Source of the DNA: Mycolicibacter kumamotonensis
GTDB taxonomy: Bacteria; Actinomycetota; Actinomycetes; Mycobacteriales; Mycobacteriaceae
Assembly (NCBI RefSeq): GCF_002086285.1
Contig: NZ_MVHU01000035.1
Span: 1 to 44,082, forward strand
Direction: 5' to 3'
DNA length: 44,082 bases
Part shown: positions 24,525 through 33,454 of the stretch, in pieces
Layout: each line of letters starts with the position of its first letter
How positions within the stretch are numbered: position 1 is the first letter of the stretch
Notes under the pieces: model-generated
What the model was told of the DNA's origin: nothing
The model's database searches: none
What the model saw: the letters and a program-made list of their open reading frames with translations, nothing else
Made by a program: the position numbers and the translations under genes

Positions 24525-25660
24525 CAGTTGTCCGGGCCGCCAGCGGGGATCACCAGCAGTCGCGCCTGGGCATCGTTGCGGGAGAACGAATACCAGGACG
24601 CCAAGCCCTCGTTCTTGAGGATGAAGTTCAACCGCACCTGCACCCCGGCGCTCACCACACCGACGCCATTGCCGGGAGCCACTGCGCGGTTCGGGTCGCC
24701 ATTGCTGGAGAAGTGCGGGGAGATCGTCGACACCCGAGCGCTGGTGCCCTTGCCGTAAGCCACGATGTCGCCATCCATCGGGCCGGCGGTCTGCGGGGCC
24801 AGCTTGACGATGCAGCCGATTTCCGTCGGGTCATCGTCGAGCTCAAGCCCGGTCGCCTTGATCTTGCCGACGACATCAGGAATCCAGTCGAAGTCCTGCG
24901 CCGGGATCACGTAGCTGCCGATAGCGAACTCGGTGGGTCCGATGCCGATGAAGTTCGGCGTGCTGGTGAACGCGCCCTCGGGAATCGTGTACATGCGCGG
25001 CTGCTTCAACGCCGCAGTCGACGGACCCCACTTGCCATTCGCCAACACCGTCAGCGCATCACCGACGTTCTTGCCGCCGGAGCCGTCGTAGTCCAAGGCG
25101 TCATCAATCGCTGCGGCCGGACCCGGCTCGCCCTGCGGAGTCAGCGCACGGATCTTGAAGTTCGGGTTACGGATGTCGCCGGAGACTTCGACCGTCTCGA
25201 CAACACCAGGCCCGCGCTCGTCCATCGGGATCGTCTCGAACTCAAGCGAAATGTTCGGCGTCGCACCCACCGGACCAGCAGGCCCAGGCAGCACGTGATG
25301 CCACTCCGAGCCGTCCCAGACATAAACCAGGCTCTTGGTCGGGTTGTCCTCATCGTCGACCAGCCACACACCGTGGTTGGCCATCGACGAATCCCAGTCG
25401 GGGAGCATCGTCAGCGCGTCATCGAACGTCTTCAGGCCCTCGATGAAATGCAACTGCACAATCGGCGCGTTGTCGCCCTTGTCGCCCTTGCGGCCCTGAA
25501 GAACCGGCGTGGTGATGACCGCCTCGCCGCCGACGACCTCCATCGTCATCGACATCATCTGCGGGGTGTCCTCATCGCACACGACACCGAACAGCGAGTT
25601 GCTGGTGATGAAGTTGGTCAGGTGGACGACATCGCCGACCTTGGTAACAGGCGTGGTCAT
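24524..25660 (-). CDS. Minor tail protein
   Basis: 378 residues from the ATG at 25660, with AGGAG five bases upstream and a one-base TGATG overlap; the GTG two codons earlier is too close to that site. It has short collagen-like Gly-X-Y pieces (GRKGDKGD, GPAGPVG, PQGEPGP) that separate small domains and often mark trimeric fibres. The C-terminal part is beta-rich. It follows the pattern of tail-tip proteins located between the hub and fibre genes. Confidence 0.75.
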   Translation of the reverse strand: MTTPVTKVGDVVHLTNFITSNSLFGVVCDEDTPQMMSMTMEVVGGEAVITTPVLQGRKGDKGDNAPIVQLHFIEGLKTFDDALTMLPDWDSSMANHGVWLVDDEDNPTKSLVYVWDGSEWHHVLPGPAGPVGATPNISLEFETIPMDERGPGVVETVEVSGDIRNPNFKIRALTPQGEPGPAAAIDDALDYDGSGGKNVGDALTVLANGKWGPSTAALKQPRMYTIPEGAFTSTPNFIGIGPTEFAIGSYVIPAQDFDWIPDVVGKIKATGLELDDDPTEIGCIVKLAPQTAGPMDGDIVAYGKGTSARVSTISPHFSSNGDPNRAVAPGNGVGVVSAGVQVRLNFILKNEGLASWYSFSRNDAQARLLVIPAGGPDN

Positions 25661-26109
25661 CAGCACTCCTCATCGAGCTTGATGGACGGGCGGACGCGCC
25701 AACCGTCGGGCGGGGGTGGATTACTGCCCGCCCCGAATCGGGCGGCAATGAGTTCCTGGACGCGCGGGTCGTCGGGGTCCAGCTCGGACAGCGGCGTGTT
25801 ATCCAGGTCAACCGGCTCAGGATCGGGGGCGTCGATGTCGATCCACTGCCGATAGCCGCCGGGTGCGTCATGGGGGCGAATAACGGCCTGACCTGCGACG
25901 GGGCCGATACCAGCGCGGGCAAGATGGCGGGCCAGGACGGGGATGTTGACGTAACGCAGGTCGTAAATCGTGCCGTCGGGTGATACTGGATTCATGAGCG
26001 CGTCCGCAATCGCCCACATCGCCTTGTCGAGCGGGTGGGCATGCGGGCCAGGCTCAGGAATCTCGGGAAGCTTTAGCTGTCCGAGCGCGTTGATATAAGG
26101 CGGCTTCAC
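25660..26109 (-). CDS. Small minor tail protein
   Basis: 149 residues from the GTG at 26109 (KPPYINALGQLKLPE), preferred over the longer frame because AGGAG lies six bases upstream and the upstream codons overlap the plus-strand DUF732 gene. It is acidic, with a Pro/Asp-rich second half. The transcript from the upstream tail gene must pass antisense through that gene to reach it. Virion role inferred from position. Confidence 0.7.
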   Translation of the reverse strand: MKPPYINALGQLKLPEIPEPGPHAHPLDKAMWAIADALMNPVSPDGTIYDLRYVNIPVLARHLARAGIGPVAGQAVIRPHDAPGGYRQWIDIDAPDPEPVDLDNTPLSELDPDDPRVQELIAARFGAGSNPPPPDGWRVRPSIKLDEEC

Positions 26110-26130
26110 CAAGGCTCCTAGGAGGTAGCG

Positions 26131-26445
26131 ATGAGGATTGCGAAAGCGATCGGTGCAGGCTTGATTGCCGCCGGGATGGCGGTTGGGACGGCGGGGGTGG
26201 CGTCGGCGGATGAGCGGAGCTACCTGGACGCCTTGGCTGCACATGGCATGACATACGGGACAGGGTTTCTACGTCCGGTTGGGATCGCCTCGCCTGCCGA
26301 GGCTGTACGCGCAGGCCATGACATCTGCGCCAACATCAAATACAGTGGCGACCCTCGCGCCGGGTTCAACGTCGTGACGAATGCTTCGGTCCCCGACTAC
26401 ATGATCGAGAGCGCGCAGCGGGAGCTGTGCCCAGGCACGCTGTAG
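26131..26445 (+). CDS. Secreted DUF732 protein, moron in the tail operon
   Basis: 104 residues on the strand opposite to all surrounding late genes. ATG with AGGAGG at five to six bases. Signal peptide MRIAKAIGAGLIAAG to about residue 27 (cleavage at ASA-DE). The mature domain fits DUF732: YLDALAAHGMTY, AVRAGHDICANI and the final ELCPGTL, with two cysteines likely bridged. Such proteins are typical of mycobacterial chromosomes, not phage virions. Single gene, own ribosome-binding site and opposite orientation mark it as a moron, probably expressed in the lysogen. Its promoter would have to lie in or before the start of the 26109 gene. Confidence 0.85.
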   Translation: MRIAKAIGAGLIAAGMAVGTAGVASADERSYLDALAAHGMTYGTGFLRPVGIASPAEAVRAGHDICANIKYSGDPRAGFNVVTNASVPDYMIESAQRELCPGTL

Positions 26446-26473
26446 TTAGGCCGCAGCCCTCGCGCGCTTGCGC

Positions 26474-26557
26474 TCAAGTGCTGATATAACAACCGTTCGT
26501 GCCGAGCGTCCATTTGTTGTAGGCGCGCTCCGCTGCACGTGCAGGAATTACTTTCAT
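26474..26557 (-). pseudogene. Probable remnant of an HNH endonuclease gene
   Basis: A 27-codon frame preceded by GTAGGT. Its product, IPARAAERAYNKWTLGTNG then CYIST, resembles the N-terminus of a common actinophage HNH endonuclease type (IPAS..ER..SKWT...GCHIST...). It is stopped by TGA where the family would continue toward the zinc/HNH core, and nothing recognisable follows before the DUF732 gene end at 26445. The segment is visibly more A+T-rich than its surroundings. It could instead be a chance frame. Confidence 0.4.
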
Positions 26558-26579
26558 TACCTACTTTCTTATGGTGTAC

Positions 26580-28367
26580 TCAGAAAAGGTCATTTGAACC
26601 TAACAGTGTCCCCACCGCGTTCCACATCGTCTGGATCGTCCGAACCGCTTGCCCTAGTGGGTCTTCCTGCTCAGTGTCAGTGCCGACCGTGACATCGAAC
26701 GTCTTGGGTGTGGACTCGTCGTAGTGCATGCGAACGGCGTTGATCTGATCGGTGTAGAGCAGCGTGTCGACCTCGAATAGGCAGCGCGTCCCGAGGTCGA
26801 AGTCATAGTAAAGGTTGTACGGACGCCGATTCCAGATCGACACCTTGAAGGCCTGGTACGGCCGGGTCTTCCAGTGGCCCTGGCGGATCGTGAGAGCCGA
26901 GCTGATGGTGTAGGCTGTGCCGCCGCCTTCCTGTGTGAAGTATTCGAGGTAACCCATGTCGCCGGCGGCGATCTCGCGCAGGGGGTCGGTGTAGCGCTGG
27001 AAGGCCAGGAGCATGTTGTCGAATTGGCCCTGGTAGACCTCTTCGAGGCCGGAGCCTTGCGGGGCGGGGCCTATGCCGTGTCCGCCGCCGTATGCGGCAA
27101 CCTCCACGTTGGTGATCTGAAATTGGCTGAGGCCGTACTTGATCCCGAACGTCTGCAACTGGTTGACCCAGCCGGGACTCTTACCGCCCGTGAGGATCGA
27201 CTTGGCCTTGCTCTTGAAGATCGCCCGCTCGGACGACTTAACGGGCGTCTGGGCGTTGGAGTCACGGAACACGATCGACGGCTTGATCGGCGCGATACCC
27301 AACAGGTCCCTGATGTACGGGGGCACATTCTGGTTGGTGCGCGGGTCAATGGCGTCGGCGTCCCGGAACTCGTACAGAATCTCGCTAATCAGGTCATCGG
27401 CGGTGGTGGCCACCAGGTTGATCGCCCCGTCGATAGCCGTGCCGGTCAGCCCGACCATGCCGGAGTTGTCCTCGACGGCGAGCACGATGCAGTTGCGCCC
27501 CGGCCGCGCAGCTTCCTCGCCGATGAGCTGGGCCAGCTCGGGGTGCGGGGAGTCCTCGTCTTCCTCTAGCCACGTGTACGCCCGCACGTTGCAGCCAGAG
27601 TCCTTGAGTAGACCCGCGCAGGTGTCGTGAGCCGGCGACCAGCGAGTGGCGATGACAGAGAAGCGGCTGGTGTCGGTGAACGGGTTGACGAATTGCATTT
27701 GGATCGGCCAGTTCAGCGGCGACCACAGCGACGCATCCGACAGCGGCTTAAGCCACGCGCCCGGGTTGACGAAGTTGTCGATGATTCCCAACGGCGGCCA
27801 GAAGATCCGCGCCAGGTTCACGAAGCCGGTGGTGGCCACGATGGTGCGCGTGTTGCCCGGCAGCACCCAGGCCTTGAGGGGCTGGAATTCCGGGGCGAAC
27901 CAGGGCGTGGCCGCGAAGTAGAGGTGTTTCCAGTGCTCGCGGTTCTCGGCTACGTCAAAGTGCAGCTCGTGCAAGCCCTGTTCGGTGCGGACGTTGCGGA
28001 CGGCGGTCACCTTGGCCCCGTAGCGCCACCGCCAATTGCGGTTGTTGGGGTAGGGGTCGATGGTGATGTTCAGGTCATCGTTGGCGCGCACGTCGGTGCG
28101 TAGGAACTTGTTAATCCAGTCCGAGCCGCGCAGGACGATGGAGCCGGTGCCGGTGTCGTGAAGGCGCTGTTCGACATCGACCGACTTCTCGCCGCCGATG
28201 CGTCCGATGAACTGCATGTCTTTATCCCAGAGCCGGATCAGCGGCCGGGCGCGGGACTCGTAGTCCTTGACCTTGCGCTTGGCGTCGGCGTAGCGGTAGG
28301 CGCTGATAGGTGCGGTCAGCGGGTTGGGGACGCCGTTCTGGCCGATGGGAGGCAGTGGGGTCGTCAC
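26580..28367 (-). CDS. Baseplate hub / tail protein (Gp37-like)
   Basis: 595 residues. The N-terminal region (LIRLWDKDMQFIGRIGGEKS, then RLHDTGTGSIVLRG) is that of siphovirus tail proteins of the ReqiPepy6 Gp37-like group. These resemble the T4 gp27 hub and surround the tail tip. The middle carries a long insert of mixed alpha/beta sequence, and the C-terminus is beta-rich (RRPYNLYYDFDLGTRCLFEV). It follows the distal tail gene with one intervening base, which is the standard order for mycobacteriophages. Confidence 0.82.
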   Translation of the reverse strand: MTTPLPPIGQNGVPNPLTAPISAYRYADAKRKVKDYESRARPLIRLWDKDMQFIGRIGGEKSVDVEQRLHDTGTGSIVLRGSDWINKFLRTDVRANDDLNITIDPYPNNRNWRWRYGAKVTAVRNVRTEQGLHELHFDVAENREHWKHLYFAATPWFAPEFQPLKAWVLPGNTRTIVATTGFVNLARIFWPPLGIIDNFVNPGAWLKPLSDASLWSPLNWPIQMQFVNPFTDTSRFSVIATRWSPAHDTCAGLLKDSGCNVRAYTWLEEDEDSPHPELAQLIGEEAARPGRNCIVLAVEDNSGMVGLTGTAIDGAINLVATTADDLISEILYEFRDADAIDPRTNQNVPPYIRDLLGIAPIKPSIVFRDSNAQTPVKSSERAIFKSKAKSILTGGKSPGWVNQLQTFGIKYGLSQFQITNVEVAAYGGGHGIGPAPQGSGLEEVYQGQFDNMLLAFQRYTDPLREIAAGDMGYLEYFTQEGGGTAYTISSALTIRQGHWKTRPYQAFKVSIWNRRPYNLYYDFDLGTRCLFEVDTLLYTDQINAVRMHYDESTPKTFDVTVGTDTEQEDPLGQAVRTIQTMWNAVGTLLGSNDLF

Positions 28368-28368
28368 G

Positions 28369-29502
28369 TCAAGACCAGGCAGTCCGATAGTGCTGTGGGA
28401 GTATGCAGGTCACGGTCCCTTGCGGGTTGTCGTGCTCGACATTCAGGTGCGCCACCGTGCGCGCGGGGATCGGGTTGTCGAACAGCACGCCGCCGGGAAC
28501 GCGTCGCTGCGCCGGGGTTGCGCGCGCCACCTGGTCGTGGAACATCGCTTCGAGGAGCTGGCTGTTGCGCAGGAACTTCGCCAACCCGTCGTCCACCGGC
28601 TCATTGGCCGTCACAATCGTCTGGCGCGTCGGGTCGGTGTCGACCATCATGAACGCGCCGTCGCTGTCGTAGAACTCGGGCAGCTTCACCATCTTGCCGC
28701 CGATGCCGTCCTGAATGCTGACGTTGCCGCGCCCGGTGATGATGAACTTCGGGTGATTGCGCCACGTTCCCCGGTTGGCAATCGCGATCTTGCCGTGCGC
28801 CACACCATCACCGGCCGTCACCAGCTCAGCCGAGGACTTCCAGGTGGCCGTCAGGGCGCGCTTGGCGTACATGGGATATGGGGCGTGGGCGACGATGTTC
28901 CACAGTTCAGCGTTGTTGCCGAACGCCGTCGGGGAATGCTTCGTGGCGCCGCCGGATACCGCGCCCTTCCCTTTGAGCACTTGTAGCCAGCGCCATCCGT
29001 GCACGCGGTTGAAGCAGCCCAGGTAGCCGGGCACCGTCTCAGACCAGGACTGCCGGAAGGCGTCGGCGGTCATCAGGTAGCGGAATGGCCCGGTGAGACC
29101 GGCGATGTGCCCCGCTATCCAGAACCCCATGTGGATTTCGCGCATCGGATAGTCGACGCGCTCAGGCTCGGCACCCACGACGTAGGTGCCGGACTGGTAT
29201 TTGATCTCATAGTCGGGGTCCATGACGCCATCGAGGTCGGTTGCGAGCGCAACACCTTCACGTCCCTCGCGCGGTCCGGAAAGGTGCCAGACGCGCCAGT
29301 TGAACGGGTGGGTGTATACCCAGGTGATGTCGCCGCCCAGGTCGCCGTGACGCAACTGATAACCGTTGGGGCCTAGGTCGAACCAGTTCGTCAGACGCTG
29401 AAACGACGGGTGCCGGGGGTCGGGTTCGGCGTATCGCGGGTTACCGTAAGCATCGTCTGGGTAGTCGATGTTCAGGTAGTAGAAGTCGCCCGGGAGGGTC
29501 AT
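28369..29502 (-). CDS. Distal tail / minor tail protein
   Basis: 377 residues, first gene after the tape measure, overlapping it by four bases. It is Trp/Tyr- and Gly-rich with beta-sandwich character (GDITWVYTHPFNWRVWHLSG). In siphophages the gene in this position encodes the distal tail protein that joins tube and baseplate. The assignment rests mainly on position and size. Confidence 0.78.
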   Translation of the reverse strand: MTLPGDFYYLNIDYPDDAYGNPRYAEPDPRHPSFQRLTNWFDLGPNGYQLRHGDLGGDITWVYTHPFNWRVWHLSGPREGREGVALATDLDGVMDPDYEIKYQSGTYVVGAEPERVDYPMREIHMGFWIAGHIAGLTGPFRYLMTADAFRQSWSETVPGYLGCFNRVHGWRWLQVLKGKGAVSGGATKHSPTAFGNNAELWNIVAHAPYPMYAKRALTATWKSSAELVTAGDGVAHGKIAIANRGTWRNHPKFIITGRGNVSIQDGIGGKMVKLPEFYDSDGAFMMVDTDPTRQTIVTANEPVDDGLAKFLRNSQLLEAMFHDQVARATPAQRRVPGGVLFDNPIPARTVAHLNVEHDNPQGTVTCILPQHYRTAWS

Positions 29503-31820
29503 AGCGGCAGCGGCCCTGTCGTCACACGGGTGCGAGCGGTGCGCGCTTGGTTGGCCTTGGCAAGCCCCTTGGATACGTCGCCATCAACGTTGCCGTTGAA
29601 GTTGGTGGAGTTGTCAATAGTCACGCCACCGTCGCCGCCCTGACGCGCTACGCCGCCCTGGGTGAGTTGCGTCATCATGCCTTCAGCGCCGCCGATCAGG
29701 GATGCCGATCCGCCAGCGGTGATCGCGGGGTTTAGTTCGCCGGGGGCAAGGTTGCGGGTGTCGCCGATGAGGCCCTGTTGGCCGCCACCGCCCAGCATTC
29801 CGCCGAAGATGTTGAGCAACGCCATGCCTGACTTGACGTTTGGCCACGATGTCGGGTCCGAGAATCCTTGGGGCAGGAAGGTCTCTTTCAGGCCGCCCTC
29901 GCCGATGGACTTGAGTTGGTCGAAGACCTGACGCGCTTGGCCGCTGCCGCCGGTTGCGCCGCCGCCAATGCTGGTGCTGCCGCCGCCTCCACCGCCTCCA
30001 CCGCCCGAGGGGCCACCACCGAATCCGCCGAGGCCACCGCCTCCAACAGAACCGCCGCCCACACCGCCAGGGCTGCCGAGCGACGCGCCGTCCCCGCCGA
30101 CCGGCTGCCCCTGCGGCGACATGGGCAGGAATGCATGGTGGTCGAACATCGGGTCGTCAGCACCGCGAGCGTTCGCGCCCATGGTGAACATGCCGGTACG
30201 ACCCGACGATTCGACATTCGTGCCGTCTGGCAGAGTGCCGGCGGTGTGTCCGTTCGCGCCGCCGCCGTGGTCGAACCAGCCGATGCGGAAAGTGCCGGGA
30301 CCGCCCTGGCCGAGAATGAAGCCGCGCGACTGCAGCCATGCGCCCTCATTGACCGTCGTCATCAACGACGAGCGTGGCGGGCGACCAGTGGCGACATTCG
30401 CCAACGCGCTCATCGTGCCGGAGCAGTCCCAGCGGTTGGCCATCGAATACGGCGTGCCGACGATAGACGCCGCGTAGGACTTCAGGGGCGAGTTGGCGCC
30501 CACCAGGCCGCCCTCGTCGAATCCCGGCAGCGTGCCGGAGTTGATCGCGTTGAGCAGGCCGATATTGCGTTGTGTCGCCTGCGCGTTGACGATGAACTCG
30601 CCATTGCTGACGCGCGCGACGATGGAGTCAGATGTGCCGGTTCCAGGGCCGGAGATGTATCCGCCGCCCGCATGGCCGCCAAGGAAGCCTAGTCCGGGCA
30701 CGTGCGATAGGGCGTTGCCGATGCCGCCGAGCGCGCCACCGATTCCGTCCTTGATTTTGCTGATGATGTCCAGTACCGGCTGCATGACCTCTTTGACGCG
30801 GTCGAACACACCGACCACCACGTCGCGGAACGTTGTGAATGCCGCGCCAGCGAATTCGATACCGGCCTTGATCCCCGGCCACAACGTCGACTGGAACCAA
30901 CTCCACGCCGCAGATGCCTTGTCCTTGACCCAGTCCCAGGCCTTCCCGGCGACGTCGGTGAACTTTTCCCAGATCTTCCGGCCGGTCTCGGTTTGGGTGA
31001 AGAAGTAGACGAGTCCGGCCACCAGTGCCGCAATGGCCGCGACGACGATGCCGATGGGGTTGGCGGTCAGGGCGGCGTTGAATATCGTCTGTGCGCCCGC
31101 CGCCGTCTTGGTGATGCCAGAGAACGCGGAGATGGTGTCGTTGACCGTGCCTGTGACAGCCTGGATTGACCCCAGCGCGCCACGTGCATGGTCTAGGCCA
31201 TCGGCGAAAGTGGATACCGCGGACCCGACGAATGTGTCGCCGAGCGCTCCCCGTAAGGTCTTCGCTCGATCCGACAGGTTGCCCAGGACGCTGTCGACGC
31301 CGGAGAAGTTGGTGGACAACGCGGCAGTGAATCCCGAGGCGACGGCTGTCCCTGCCGCAGCCGCAGTGGCCTTGATGCCGCTTTCGCGCAGACGTGCCGC
31401 CACGCGGGTGGCAAACGACCCGGCCGCTTTGGCTCCGGCGGTGCCGAAGATGTCGCCGAGATCGCCGAGGTTGTCGAACACACGCGGGAACTTCGATCGC
31501 GCCCAATCCCCGACACTGCGGCCGATCTCGCCACCGATGGTCTCGGCGATCTCCTGTCCCGCACTCTTGGCGCTCTTGGCGCCGGAGTTCTTGACGTCCT
31601 CGCCGACCTTGGTGCCGACCTTCTTGCCGGTGTCCTTGGTTGCGTCCTGAACACCTTGGTCGATCTGCTTGCCCGCGTCCTGACCGGTCTTGCGAGCCTG
31701 CGCGGGGTCGACCTTGACCTCGATGGTGGCGTCTTTCTTGGCGCTGTCGAACGCCGCCGCAATGCCTTTTTCCAGAGACTTTGTGTCGGGAACGAGGGTG
31801 ATCCAGTGCTCAATTGCCAC
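29499..31820 (-). CDS. Tape measure protein with C-terminal peptidoglycan hydrolase-like domain
   Basis: 773 residues. The N-terminal 220 residues are Lys/Asp/Ala-rich and helical (KVDPAQARKTGQDAG). Membrane-like segments lie at about 255-280 (PIGIVVAAIAALVAGLVYFF), followed by Trp-rich helices. Residues about 445-590 carry a hydrolase-like domain with a Cys in NRWDCSGTMSAL and a His in GANGHTAGTL, seen in many mycobacteriophage tape measures and thought to help entry through the wall. A long Gly-rich stretch follows. By the usual 0.15 nm per residue the tail would be about 115 nm. Confidence 0.9.
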   Translation of the reverse strand: MAIEHWITLVPDTKSLEKGIAAAFDSAKKDATIEVKVDPAQARKTGQDAGKQIDQGVQDATKDTGKKVGTKVGEDVKNSGAKSAKSAGQEIAETIGGEIGRSVGDWARSKFPRVFDNLGDLGDIFGTAGAKAAGSFATRVAARLRESGIKATAAAAGTAVASGFTAALSTNFSGVDSVLGNLSDRAKTLRGALGDTFVGSAVSTFADGLDHARGALGSIQAVTGTVNDTISAFSGITKTAAGAQTIFNAALTANPIGIVVAAIAALVAGLVYFFTQTETGRKIWEKFTDVAGKAWDWVKDKASAAWSWFQSTLWPGIKAGIEFAGAAFTTFRDVVVGVFDRVKEVMQPVLDIISKIKDGIGGALGGIGNALSHVPGLGFLGGHAGGGYISGPGTGTSDSIVARVSNGEFIVNAQATQRNIGLLNAINSGTLPGFDEGGLVGANSPLKSYAASIVGTPYSMANRWDCSGTMSALANVATGRPPRSSLMTTVNEGAWLQSRGFILGQGGPGTFRIGWFDHGGGANGHTAGTLPDGTNVESSGRTGMFTMGANARGADDPMFDHHAFLPMSPQGQPVGGDGASLGSPGGVGGGSVGGGGLGGFGGGPSGGGGGGGGGSTSIGGGATGGSGQARQVFDQLKSIGEGGLKETFLPQGFSDPTSWPNVKSGMALLNIFGGMLGGGGQQGLIGDTRNLAPGELNPAITAGGSASLIGGAEGMMTQLTQGGVARQGGDGGVTIDNSTNFNGNVDGDVSKGLAKANQARTARTRVTTGPLPL

Positions 31821-32561
31821 GAGATGCCCTCCTTTCCTCGATGCGCCTCTGGAACTCTTCGGCCGACATCACCGACGCGCTCATGCCGCCCATGAGCGGG
31901 GCTTCAGTCGGACGCTCATCGCTGTAGTCAGGTCGCGGAATCGGCTTCGGGCGGTGGCGGGGGAACTTCTGCTGTGCGTCGGGGGTGTTCTGCCACGCCA
32001 GGATTGCCGTCAGGTCAACGAGGACGGCGACGAGATGATCGGTTGTCGACCAGCCCTTTTCGACCGAGTTGAAGAACGCTGACCCGGGAGGACTGGCATA
32101 GATGAACGCGTGCAAATCCTTGAATGAGAGCTTGCCGTCATCGAGACGCAAGCCCGCACAGATCAGGTCGCGCCTTATCGCCGCTTCTTGCGCTTCGAGG
32201 GCTTCGTAGACCTCGGCGATTTTCCCGGGGTCACCCCGCCGTCTTCGTCCCAGGCGTCGAAGAACTCTTTGTACGCCTCGTCATTGAGGTCGAAGATCGC
32301 CATGAGCGCGTCGTCGTCGGCGAAGATCTTCAGGTAAAGCTTCAGACGCAGGTCATAGTCCATCCCGGCATGACGAATGATCCACGCTTGCGGAATCGGC
32401 TTGCCGCGCTTAATTGAGATGATCGCGCCGTCCGGGTACTCGCGCCCGTCATTGAACTCCGGGTCAAGGAAATCCTCGGCGTCGAACTTGGCCGAGAACA
32501 CCTCAGTACCGGCCGGATAGTTGCCAAACTCCGGCCGGTCCACCGTCACGTCATCACTCAT
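31810..32561 (-). CDS. Tail assembly chaperone, -1 frameshift product (G-T type)
   Basis: Reading 114 codons from 32561 through the slip site at 32220-32226 and then shifting -1 joins the upstream frame to the downstream one, giving 250 residues. The shifted part continues without a stop as KIAEVYEALEAQEAA and on to the end at 31810 (EEFQRRIEERRASRGN). The second half alone has no good ribosome-binding site at 32151. Such fusions assist tape measure folding and tail length control in nearly all siphophages. Confidence 0.85.
32175..32561 (-). CDS. Tail assembly chaperone, unshifted product
   Basis: 128 residues, acidic until the last 20. Translation without slipping ends at 32175 with a basic tail (STKPSKRKKRR) encoded past the slip site. 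It contains LYLKIFADDDALMAIFDLND, typical of the first chaperone. The ATG overlaps the upstream gene by eight bases. It is expected to be the major product, with the fusion made in minor amounts. Confidence 0.85.
   Translation of the reverse strand: MSDDVTVDRPEFGNYPAGTEVFSAKFDAEDFLDPEFNDGREYPDGAIISIKRGKPIPQAWIIRHAGMDYDLRLKLYLKIFADDDALMAIFDLNDEAYKEFFDAWDEDGGVTPGKSPRSTKPSKRKKRR
32220..32226 (-). promoter_or_regulatory. Slippery heptamer GGGAAAA for -1 frameshifting
   Basis: On the minus strand the frame reads CCG GGA AAA TCG, so the heptamer is in the correct G GGA AAA phase. A -1 slip gives GGG AAA ATC and enters the open downstream frame. GGGAAAA is one of the heptamers used at this point by mycobacteriophages. 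Confidence 0.85.
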
Positions 32562-32769
32562 CGTCTTGCGCGTCCTTCACGATCGCTCCGTTGTCCGTCA
32601 CCGTCACTTCGCCGCAACAGAACGTCACCTGAACCCGGTTGAGTTTGTCGTGTCCGCCGGGTAGCACAACAACGCCGCCAGCGGTCGAATCGGCAATGAT
32701 TCCCGGCAACTCCTGGCCGTCGATCAGGACGCGATGCGGCTCGATGACAGCCTTCGGAAGTTCGGTCAC
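32554..32769 (-). CDS. Small tail-region protein
   Basis: 71 residues, beta-rich and acidic at the end (VRVLI-like strands, VTFCCGEVTVTDNGAIVKD). It sits between the major tail protein and the chaperones, overlapping both. The position is unusual because the chaperones normally follow the major tail gene directly. Possibly a tail-tube decoration or completion protein; function unknown. Confidence 0.68.
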   Translation of the reverse strand: MTELPKAVIEPHRVLIDGQELPGIIADSTAGGVVVLPGGHDKLNRVQVTFCCGEVTVTDNGAIVKDAQDDE

Positions 32770-33401
32770 GAGGACACCGTCACGCCGTCATCGGTGTGAA
32801 TGATCAGGTGCTTGCCGTACTGGTTCTGCAACGTGCGCCAGGTCGGCTTCAGCGACAGCGGCTTGTTATGAACCAACGTCAGGTCATCGAGGCTCGACCG
32901 CTGAGCGGCGGGCACAATCTGCCGCATGTACTTGTCGCCATAGAACGACTCGATCAGAATCGTGTTGATACCCGGCATGATCGGCGTGATGGACACCTGC
33001 ATCCGAGCGCCAGTGCTCGACGTCGCCGCCGCAGTAGACACCCAGTCCTCGCCAATGACGGCCGCCCACGCCTTCGGGTCCAGCGCCTGGTACAGCTCGG
33101 CGGTGATCTCCACGGCGAACTTGTCGCGCAACTGGGCGATCTCACCGCCACCCCAGACCTCGACGGGACTGGTGTTGTCGTCAACCTTGATCTGCACGCC
33201 GTCAGCCGAGACGTAACCAAGGTTCGTCCAGCCCGAGCTGGCCGCATGAAGGTCAGTGTCGAGGTCCACATCCTCGGCGGGGTTGAAAGTCGGGTCATAC
33301 GGGCGAATCCAGAATCCGCCGGCCACTTCAAACCCGGTCGGCGATGCGGCGTAGACCTTGGAGATGTCACCCCATGTCTGCGCAGGAGTCGGTGAGGTCA
33401 T
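32766..33401 (-). CDS. Major tail (tube) protein
   Basis: 211 residues, start ATG with GGGAG eight bases upstream. Sequence features fit tail tube subunits: SPTGFEVAGGFWIRPYDP, TNLGYVSADGVQIKVDDN, then an alternating strand/helix core (KFAVEITAELYQALDPKAW). It is the first gene after a terminator, placed between the head-tail connectors and the chaperones. It forms the hexameric rings of the tail tube. Confidence 0.87.
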   Translation of the reverse strand: MTSPTPAQTWGDISKVYAASPTGFEVAGGFWIRPYDPTFNPAEDVDLDTDLHAASSGWTNLGYVSADGVQIKVDDNTSPVEVWGGGEIAQLRDKFAVEITAELYQALDPKAWAAVIGEDWVSTAAATSSTGARMQVSITPIMPGINTILIESFYGDKYMRQIVPAAQRSSLDDLTLVHNKPLSLKPTWRTLQNQYGKHLIIHTDDGVTVSS

Positions 33402-33428
33402 GGTTGTTACTCCCTTTGTTGGGCCATC

Positions 33429-33454
33429 AAAAAAGCCCCCGCATCAACGAGGGC
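33429..33454 (-). terminator. Rho-independent terminator between connector and tail genes
   Basis: On the minus strand a stem GCCCTCG / CGGGGGC (33448-33454 with 33435-33441, one G-U pair) and loop TTGATG is followed by six Ts (33434-33429). It lies in the 70-base gap before the major tail gene, so it should reduce readthrough from the head genes. A separate promoter for the tail gene is then expected but I cannot place it. Confidence 0.8.

Noticed and set aside
31810..32151. Independent second chaperone gene starting at 32151
   Set aside because: The frame is open upstream to the slip site at 32220-32226 and there is no convincing ribosome-binding site, so it is best read as the shifted part of the fusion.
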